Assembly (NCBI GenBank): GCA_947505565.1
Contig: CANNLB010000291.1
Location: forward strand, 1-5,145
From: Acidobacteriota bacterium
Lineage (GTDB): Bacteria; Acidobacteriota; Terriglobia; Bryobacterales; Bryobacteraceae
Reading direction: 5' to 3'
Length of the DNA stretch: 5,145 nucleotides
A program made the position numbers and the translations under genes. The notes under the pieces were generated by a model. That model was not told the DNA's origin. It did not search any database and worked only from the letters and a program-made list of their open reading frames with translations. Positions 1 to 5,145 of this stretch are shown here, one piece after another. Every line of letters starts with the position of its first letter. The first letter of the stretch is position 1.

Positions 1-1286
1 AACTCCAAAGCGCCTCCGATGGCTCCATCCGCAACCGCACCGGCGTCAACCCCGATTGGAACAACGTCGCCCCGCGCATCGGCCTAGCCTACCAAGTGAA
101 CCCCTCCACCGTCATTCGCACCGGCTACGGCATCAGCTACATGCACAACAATCGCCGCGGCGGCACTATGACCGTGTTCAATCCACCCTTCTCGCTCGGC
201 AGTACTGTAGATCAGCGCCCCACCGACCCCGGCTTCCGCAGCACCATGGCCGGTTACCCCGAAGGCTTCACCGCCCCCGCCACCTTTGATCCCCGCGTCA
301 CCGGTGTCAAAGCCTTCGACCTCTCCGGCAAAACCCCCTACGTCCAGAACTGGACCATCTCGCTCCAGCGTAAGTTCGGCCAATCCTGGGTTATCGAAGC
401 CGCCTACATCGGCAACCACGGCGTCGCCTTCCCCGTCGGTTACGATATCAACAACCCGCTGCCGAACAAGCTCGGCCAGGACCTGCCCATCCTCACCCGC
501 CGCCCCTACGTCGGCTTCTCCAGCATCCTGGCCGTTCTGCCCGTCGGCGCCAGCACCTATAGCGGTGTCCAGATGAAAGTGGAACGCCGCTTCACCCGCG
601 GCTTCCAGCTCATGAACTCCCTCACCCTCTCCAAGACCATGGACAACTACTGCGCGCCAATGGAGGAGGGCAACAACTGCGGCCTGCAGAATCCGAACTA
701 TGATCGCGCCAGCGATTGGGCGGTCTCCACGCTGCACCAGGCGTTCAACAACGTCACCAGCATGGTCTACGAACTGCCCTTCGGCAAGGGCCGCCAGTTC
801 GGCAAGAACATGGGCCGCGCGCTCGACGCGGTTGCCGGCGGCTGGCGCTTCACCGCCATCAGCACCATCGAAACCGGCGAACCGGTGAACCTCACCTGGT
901 CCCCGGCCGTACGCTTCAACGTCGGCGGCACCCCGCGTCCCAACCTTTCGGGCGACTTAATGACGCCATCCGCCGCTCGCCAGCCCAACGACTGGCTCAA
1001 CAAGGCTGCGGTCTCCCTTCCGGCCGATTACACGAATCCATACGGCAACGCCGCCCGCAACGTCGGTCGCAGCCCCTCGCAATTCAACGCCGACATCGGC
1101 CTGCACAAAAAATGGGCCGTGCTGCCGGAGGTTCTCTCGCTTGAGTTCCGCGGGGAAGCCTTTAACATCCTCAACCACACCAACTTCCGAGCCCCAAACG
1201 CCAACGCCAGCAACGCTAATTACGGCACCATCACCTCTTCCTACCCCGCCCGCATCCTGCAGTTCGCCTTGCGCCTGGGCTGGTAG
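1..1286 (+). CDS. TonB-dependent receptor / Oar-like outer-membrane protein, C-terminal part (5' truncated by window)
   Basis: The reading frame is open from base 3 to a TAG stop at 1284-1286, giving 427 residues; the true start lies upstream of the window, so GTG or ATG codons inside are not taken as starts. The visible part is outer-membrane beta-barrel. It shows APRIGLAY near residue 25, the strand motif NWTISLQRKFG from residue 116 followed by AAYIGNHG, then YSGVQMKVERRF from 186, the segment ending GGWRF, FNILNHTNF at 387-395, and a final QFALRLGW. An aromatic last residue is typical of barrels inserted by the BAM machinery. These motifs characterise the large CarboxypepD_reg/TonB receptors expanded in Acidobacteriota. 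The family sits in the outer membrane and is presumed to import ligands; the substrate is unknown. By alignment with the downstream paralog, about 690 N-terminal residues (signal peptide, regulatory-like domain, plug, first barrel half) are missing. Cysteines 217 and 226 fall in a predicted surface loop. A terminator follows 27 bp after the stop. Confidence 0.9.
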   Translation, partial: LQSASDGSIRNRTGVNPDWNNVAPRIGLAYQVNPSTVIRTGYGISYMHNNRRGGTMTVFNPPFSLGSTVDQRPTDPGFRSTMAGYPEGFTAPATFDPRVTGVKAFDLSGKTPYVQNWTISLQRKFGQSWVIEAAYIGNHGVAFPVGYDINNPLPNKLGQDLPILTRRPYVGFSSILAVLPVGASTYSGVQMKVERRFTRGFQLMNSLTLSKTMDNYCAPMEEGNNCGLQNPNYDRASDWAVSTLHQAFNNVTSMVYELPFGKGRQFGKNMGRALDAVAGGWRFTAISTIETGEPVNLTWSPAVRFNVGGTPRPNLSGDLMTPSAARQPNDWLNKAAVSLPADYTNPYGNAARNVGRSPSQFNADIGLHKKWAVLPEVLSLEFRGEAFNILNHTNFRAPNANASNANYGTITSSYPARILQFALRLGW

Positions 1287-1312
1287 TCTAGCCGCAGCCG
1301 GCCCAGTAAACA

Positions 1313-1354
1313 AAAGGCCCCGCGCTTCGGACCACTCCGAAACGCGGGGCTTTT
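1313..1354 (+). terminator. Intrinsic terminator after the first receptor gene, probably bidirectional
   Basis: A long hairpin begins 27 bp after the stop codon. The arms GCCCCGCG (1317-1324) and CGCGGGGC (1343-1350) pair perfectly. After one C/A mismatch (1325/1342), TTCGGA (1326-1331) pairs with TCCGAA (1336-1341) around the four-base loop CCAC. The right arm runs into TTTT (1351-1354) and the left arm is preceded by AAAA, so the structure has a T-tract on both strands. The T-tract is short. Termination of the upstream gene is inferred from structure and position. On the minus strand it could also stop transcription coming from the transposase relic. Confidence 0.85.
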
Positions 1355-1659
1355 CCAGTGGTATAAACATAGACCGGCAACGCCGAACGCAGTCGGGGAC
1401 CAGCATGCCATTCCAGCCTCGATGCAGAGAATAGGAACACGTATGGCCCGAAAACCCGATCCTCCGCATCCCAAGCCCAACCAAGGGTTACATCTCCGTC
1501 CGAAACTTCGGAACTTGACCCGGCGAGTGTCCCGGAAACTCCACGGATCAAACAGGAGACGCCAAAATCGTGAACACGGCGCATACCTCCGGCGTGCCAG
1601 CCGTTCATGACTGATACCAGCGTGGCTGCGGTCACGACTACGCGGGGTCAAGCTGCGGC
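1355..1659. other. Intergenic stretch without a supportable gene; possibly decayed mobile-element DNA
   Basis: About 300 bp between the terminator and the transposase relic. Short open frames exist on both strands (for example + 1422-1610 and - 1288-1635), but none has a recognisable domain, a good ribosome binding site or family-like composition. One weak hint: on the + strand, 1593-1625 reads roughly VPAVHD, then a TGA, then YQR. This resembles a mutated version of the GLHHRYQR-type tail found at the C-terminus of many rve integrases, with the stop reachable by a single C-to-T change from CGA. If genuine, this is debris of a second, oppositely oriented integrase. I see no tRNA, riboswitch or repeat array here. 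Confidence 0.4.
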
Positions 1660-1864
1660 GCGATAGCAGGAAGCGATCAGCGGCCGTCAGCTTCGGCCGC
1701 TTCACCGTGCGCTGCAGAACACCAAGTTGGTGACGGAGGGCCAGAATCTCAAACTGAAGCGCCGTACGATGGCGAAAGAAAGCCAAGAAAGTCGCCGCCA
1801 GCGCCACCAACGGAGGCGAACAAGAGAATCGCAGGAAGAAAGGCAACCCCCAACTTATCAGCAA
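1660..1864 (-). pseudogene. Integrase/transposase (rve, DDE-type) N-terminal remnant
   Basis: Read from 1864 leftwards, the minus strand encodes LVALAATFLAFFRHR, then LQFEILALRHQLGVLQR, then VKRPKLTAADRFLL. The hydrophobic lead-in, the ALRHQL/LQR helix and the RPKLT..DR segment are the characteristic N-terminus of a large group of 'integrase catalytic region' transposases, frequent in Solibacter-type genomes. Complete members have roughly 300-370 residues, with HTH and DDE catalytic domains after this point. Here recognisable sequence stops after about residue 67. The frame stays open to 1241, but the rest is Arg/Ser/Pro-rich, unlike the family, and finally runs antisense into the receptor gene. 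The catalytic domain is absent, so the protein cannot be active. The exact start is uncertain: the frame begins at TTG 1864 with no clear ribosome binding site. It lies divergent to the second receptor gene, 57 bp from its ATG. The assignment is from memory of the family. Confidence 0.7.
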
Positions 1865-1884
1865 CTTCGGAGTTTGCGAGAACC

Positions 1885-1898
1885 ATAGTATATACTAT
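1885..1898. promoter_or_regulatory. Perfect 14-bp palindrome overlapping a -10-like element (candidate operator/promoter)
   Basis: The sequence ATAGTATATACTAT is its own reverse complement and sits 22 bp before the ATG of the second receptor. It contains TATACT (1891-1896), five of six matches to the bacterial -10 consensus. Because of the symmetry, the same hexamer occurs on the minus strand (1892-1887), facing the transposase relic. The -35 side is poor: the best candidate, TTCGGA at 1866-1871, matches only three of six bases at a long 19-bp spacing. AT-rich perfect dyads over a -10 are typical operators for small dimeric repressors; PadR-type regulators bind dyads of this general kind. Regulation by such a protein is inference, and no regulator gene is in the window. 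Confidence 0.5.
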
Positions 1899-1909
1899 TG
1901 CCTTCGAAC

Positions 1910-1914
1910 GGAGG
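1910..1914 (+). promoter_or_regulatory. Ribosome binding site of the second receptor gene
   Basis: GGAGG lies six bases before the ATG at 1921, an ideal Shine-Dalgarno core and spacing. Together with the signal peptide that begins immediately at this ATG, it fixes the start codon. Confidence 0.85.
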
Positions 1915-1920
1915 CTCTCC

Positions 1921-4900
1921 ATGAAATATGTAGTCTTGTTATTCCTGATCGCCGCAACCGCCTTTACCCAAACGGCCTCAACCCAAATTCTCGGCCTCGT
2001 CACCGATGCCTCCGGCGCCGTCGTCCCCGGCGCAGTCATCACTTCCAAACGCGTCGAAACCAGCGACGTCCGCACGGCAACCTCCAACGAAACGGGAAAC
2101 TACATTTTCCCCCTCGTCGACTCCGGTTCCTATGAGGTCACCTGTGTCGCGCCCGGCTTCAAAACGGAAGTCCGCCGCAACATTCCACTGGAGCTGAATC
2201 AAAAGGCCCGCATCGATTTCCAGCTACAAGTCGGCCAGCAGACCGAACGCGTCGAAGTCTCCGCTTCCACGCCGCTCCTCAAAACTGAGGACGCCACTCT
2301 CGGCTCCGTCGTGGACCACAGGCGCGTCGTCGAACTGCCCCTCAACGGCCGCAACTTCGCCCAGGCCGCCACGCTGATGCCCGGCGTTGTCTACGGTTCC
2401 GCCCGTATGGGCGTTGACGGCCAGCAAACCATCGGCACCCGAGCCATGCCCGGTCAAATTGTCGGCCTCTCCGCCAACGGACAGCGCGACGCCAATCAGA
2501 ACATCACTCTCGACGGCGTTTCGGCCACCGACGGCTTCAAGTCGTCCATGCTCTTCGTTCCCTCCGTCGAAGCCATCGAGGAGTTCAAGATTCAAAGCGC
2601 TGTCTATTCCGCCGAGTACGGAATGAACTCCGGCGCGCAAGCCAATGTCTCCATCAAGAGCGGAACCAACCGCTATCACGGCACCGCATTCGAATTCCTC
2701 CGTAACGACACCTTCGACGCCCGAGGCTTCTTCCTCGCTCCCAATCAATCCAAGAACAAGCTCCGCCGCAACCAGTTCGGCGGCCTATTCTCCGGTCCCA
2801 TCGTCAAGGACAAAACCTTCTTCCTCGTCAACTACGAAGGCCGCCGTGAACGCCGCGGCACGCCTTCAAGAACCACCGTCCCCACCTTGGCCATGCGCGG
2901 CGGCGACATGTCCGAAATCATCCGCCCCGGCAACCGCTGGTATCCCAACGACGCCAACCCAGCCGTCAATCGCGCCATTCGTCTTCCCGGCGATTCCCTC
3001 CCCTTCCCCGGCAACATCATTCCGCGCAATCTCATCAACCCGGTTTCCCTCAACATCCTCACCGCTAAAAAAGGGTCTCCGCTTCCCGAAGGCGGCTTCA
3101 TGCCCCTTCCCAATATGGATGATATTGCGCTCGCCGCCAGAAACACGCTGAACCTCGTCGGCTCTAACGATCAGGAGTTGGATTCCAACCAGTTCCTCAC
3201 CCGCGTTGACCACCGCTTTAACGAAAACCACCGCCTCTTCGCACGCTACGTCCTCGTCCCTTCCCGCTGGCTCAATCAGCCGTTATTGCGCGTCAACCAG
3301 TTCACCACGCAGTTCCGCGCCCAGAACCTCGGCGTCGGCCACACCTGGATGCTGAACCCCCGCATGCTCAGTGATCTTCGCGTCGGCTATAACCGCGTTC
3401 GAGCCAATCAGCTCGCCTTTCAAACCAATACCGATTTCACCCATCGCGACCTCGGCCTCGACATGCGCGTCACCGGCGACGGCAACCGCGTTCTCACTCC
3501 CCGCGAAGAAGGCTTGCCCAACATCAATATCACTTCATTCTCCGGCATCGGCTCCGGTAACGTCACCTTCAACACCAACGAAACTGCCGAAGTGGCCGAC
3601 TCGGTCTCCATTAATCGCGGCCGCCACAACTTCAAATTCGGCGGCCAGTGGCGCTTCAGCCCCGTCGTCAACGAGGCATCCAATCAGCCCCGAGGCCAAA
3701 TCACTTTTTCCCCGGACATCACCGGCATCCCCGATGCCTTCTCCGCCTTCATGCTCGGAGTTCCCCTCAACGCGAACTCGGCCGAAGGCGTTCCCACCAA
3801 CGACATGCACCAGAAAAAAGTCGGCCTCTACTGGCTCGATGACTGGAAAGCCACCTCGCGCCTCACCGTCAACTTCGGCCTTCGCTGGGATTGGTTCGGT
3901 GCCGTCACCGACGTCGTCGGCCGCATTCGCAATCTCTCCTTTGCCAACAAGGATGTCCGCACCGTCAACGGCGCAGCCATCCCCCTCCTCGTCCCCGATC
4001 CCCTCGTCTCCGAAGCGCTTTATGACATCAACTGGAAACAGATCATGCCCCGCCTCGGCATCGTCTACCGCTTCTCCGACCGCATGGTGCTGCGTACCGG
4101 TTCTGGCCTCTTTTACTCGCCCCAGCAAACGAATAATTTCAACATTCTCGGCCTAAATCCGCCCTTTTCCGGCTCCACCGTTTTCCAAAATGATCGTACC
4201 CGCCCAACCGCGACCATCCAAAACCCCTTCGCCGGCTCTCCCGCCGGCGGTGGCCCCGCCGCCCTCGTCATGCTCGGCTGGACCAAAGCCAATCACGACA
4301 ACCGTTCCATGTATCTCAACAACAAAATCTGGCAATGGACCATGGAACTCGAACGCAGCTTCGGACAGAATTTCGTCACCGGTATCGCTTACGTCGGCAG
4401 CGCCGGCTCCCATCTCGACATGCCCGTGTCGAACTTCAACAATCCCGACCCCGGACCCGCCGCCGTCCAGGGCCGCCGCCCCTACCAGTTCTACGCCGAC
4501 TCCCGCAATCCCAATACCCTCCTCCCCCTCGGCACCGTTCGCCGCCTGGAATCCTGGACCAATTCGAACTACCACGCCCTCCAACTCCGCACCGAAAAGC
4601 GCTACTCCCGCGGCCTCATGTTTAACGCGTCCTTCAACTTCCAAAAGGCCATGTACATCGGCTACGGCGTCAATGAAGGTGGCCCCTTTGGCAACTCCTT
4701 CACGCAGAATCCCCGCGACCGCCTCGCCGATTACGGCCGCTCCCAAATCGATCAACGGTTCCGCCTCGTTCTCTCCCAAATCTGGGAAATCCCTTGGCTC
4801 CGCACTGCCTCGGGCGTCAAAGGAATCGTCCTCGGCGGCTGGGCTGTCAACGGCATTGTCCAACTCACGTCGGGACTGCCCGTCACCGTCTCCCAGACGG

Positions 4901-5145
4901 GCGACTCCCAGAACACCGGGCCTTCCTCCTTCGCCCGGCCCCATGTTGTGGCCGGCCAATCCGTCGGTCGCGTCTATGAAAGCCGTACCATCGATCGCTG
5001 GTTCAACACCGCCGCCTTCATCCGCTCCAAATGCAACGGCTGCGCCGGCGAGGGAATCTACGAAGGCCCGCTCGGTTACGGCAACGCCGGCGTCTCGCTC
5101 TTTGACGCTCCCGGCCAAAAAACCTGGGATTTCGCCCTGTTCAAG
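1921..5145 (+). CDS. TonB-dependent receptor with N-terminal carboxypeptidase regulatory-like domain (Oar-like), 3' truncated by window
   Basis: An uninterrupted frame of 1075 codons runs from ATG 1921 to the window edge with no stop. Residues 1-20 form a signal peptide (MK, then hydrophobic VVLLFLIAATAF; possible cleavage near 14-20). Residues 23-110 are a CarboxypepD_reg-like beta-sandwich: LVTDASGAVVPGA at 26-38, then ETGNYIF and a PGF turn ending at 80. Residues about 115-270 are the plug, with LPLNGRNF (139-146), SANGQRDANQNITLDG (184-199) and YSAEYGMNSGAQ. The barrel follows, with NQFGGLFSGPIVKDKTFF (284-301) and NYEGRRE (304-310), FLTRVDHRFNENHRLFARY (425-443), DDWKATSRLTVNFGLRWDW (640-658) and PRLGIVYRF (710-718). 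Comparison with the upstream paralog suggests about 55 residues are missing, giving roughly 1130 in total, usual for the family. The protein should be an outer-membrane, TonB-energised receptor; the ligand is unknown. In Myxococcus the related Oar is needed for secretion of the protease PopC, so export cannot be excluded. The gene has its own RBS and probable promoter, so it is not in an operon with the upstream gene. Confidence 0.92.
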   Translation, partial: MKYVVLLFLIAATAFTQTASTQILGLVTDASGAVVPGAVITSKRVETSDVRTATSNETGNYIFPLVDSGSYEVTCVAPGFKTEVRRNIPLELNQKARIDFQLQVGQQTERVEVSASTPLLKTEDATLGSVVDHRRVVELPLNGRNFAQAATLMPGVVYGSARMGVDGQQTIGTRAMPGQIVGLSANGQRDANQNITLDGVSATDGFKSSMLFVPSVEAIEEFKIQSAVYSAEYGMNSGAQANVSIKSGTNRYHGTAFEFLRNDTFDARGFFLAPNQSKNKLRRNQFGGLFSGPIVKDKTFFLVNYEGRRERRGTPSRTTVPTLAMRGGDMSEIIRPGNRWYPNDANPAVNRAIRLPGDSLPFPGNIIPRNLINPVSLNILTAKKGSPLPEGGFMPLPNMDDIALAARNTLNLVGSNDQELDSNQFLTRVDHRFNENHRLFARYVLVPSRWLNQPLLRVNQFTTQFRAQNLGVGHTWMLNPRMLSDLRVGYNRVRANQLAFQTNTDFTHRDLGLDMRVTGDGNRVLTPREEGLPNINITSFSGIGSGNVTFNTNETAEVADSVSINRGRHNFKFGGQWRFSPVVNEASNQPRGQITFSPDITGIPDAFSAFMLGVPLNANSAEGVPTNDMHQKKVGLYWLDDWKATSRLTVNFGLRWDWFGAVTDVVGRIRNLSFANKDVRTVNGAAIPLLVPDPLVSEALYDINWKQIMPRLGIVYRFSDRMVLRTGSGLFYSPQQTNNFNILGLNPPFSGSTVFQNDRTRPTATIQNPFAGSPAGGGPAALVMLGWTKANHDNRSMYLNNKIWQWTMELERSFGQNFVTGIAYVGSAGSHLDMPVSNFNNPDPGPAAVQGRRPYQFYADSRNPNTLLPLGTVRRLESWTNSNYHALQLRTEKRYSRGLMFNASFNFQKAMYIGYGVNEGGPFGNSFTQNPRDRLADYGRSQIDQRFRLVLSQIWEIPWLRTASGVKGIVLGGWAVNGIVQLTSGLPVTVSQTGDSQNTGPSSFARPHVVAGQSVGRVYESRTIDRWFNTAAFIRSKCNGCAGEGIYEGPLGYGNAGVSLFDAPGQKTWDFALFK

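Noticed and set aside
84..737. A 217-codon open frame on the minus strand
   Set aside because: It is antisense to the first receptor, of shadow-like Gly/Ala/Val-rich composition, and has no recognisable motif.
1499..1512. Short inverted repeat TCCGAA/TTCGGA, the same hexamers as the terminator's inner stem
   Set aside because: Only two bases separate the arms, too few for a stable loop. The match to the terminator hexamers is probably chance.
1422..1610. A 62-codon + strand frame in the spacer, Arg/Pro-rich
   Set aside because: The composition is that of a random GC-rich frame. The segment PNQGL faintly recalls the integrase RPHQGL motif, but the neighbouring residues do not support it.
1288..1635. 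A 115-codon minus-strand frame in the spacer
   Set aside because: It has no family resemblance, no convincing ribosome binding site, and crosses the terminator. It is more likely an accidental frame in decayed DNA.
1679..1701. GC-rich hairpin (AGCGGCCG / CGGCCGCT, 7-base loop)
   Set aside because: It lies inside the coding remnant of the integrase (RPKLTAADR) and is not followed by a T-tract, so it is not a terminator.
3371..4156. A 261-codon frame on the + strand within the second receptor
   Set aside because: It is an out-of-frame Ser/Pro/Ala-rich reading of the receptor gene, with no domain and no ribosome binding site.
4153..5118. A 321-codon open frame on the minus strand
   Set aside because: It lies wholly antisense to the second receptor, whose frame has continuous family motifs. 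It is Gly/Ala/Glu/Val-rich without any domain, as expected when a C-ending-codon gene is read backwards.

Overview
The window carries two large outer-membrane receptor genes of the same family, in tandem on the + strand, separated by about 630 bp that contain a terminator, a decayed transposase fragment and a promoter region. The GC-rich composition, the strong preference for C-ending codons, and the CarboxypepD_reg / TonB-receptor (Oar-like) architecture all point to an Acidobacteriota genome. The transposase fragment also resembles integrases common in those genomes. The Solibacter/Bryobacterales group is the best guess. This placement rests on family recognition from memory, not on a search.

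Layout: (1) Bases 1-1286 hold the C-terminal 427 residues of a first receptor, cut off at its 5' end by the window edge; they cover the second half of the beta-barrel up to a terminal aromatic residue. (2) Bases 1313-1354 form a strong, nearly symmetrical intrinsic terminator. (3) Bases 1355-1659 have no gene I can support. (4) Bases 1660-1864 on the minus strand encode the N-terminal part of an rve/DDE-type integrase; the catalytic part is absent, so this is a relic. (5) Bases 1865-1920 hold a perfect 14-bp palindrome containing a -10-like hexamer, then a GGAGG ribosome binding site. (6) Base 1921 to the window end is an uninterrupted 1075-codon reading frame encoding a second receptor, from signal peptide through regulatory-like domain and plug into the barrel. 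It is probably only about 55 residues short of complete.

The receptors align with each other over the barrel and are diverged paralogs. The terminator, the long spacer and the separate promoter/RBS argue that they are transcribed independently. No substrate-processing enzymes, regulators or TonB/ExbBD genes are in the window, so their cargo cannot be inferred. I see no clear evidence of a new multi-gene system. The items most worth checking are the palindrome over the second gene's putative promoter and the decayed mobile-element material beside it.
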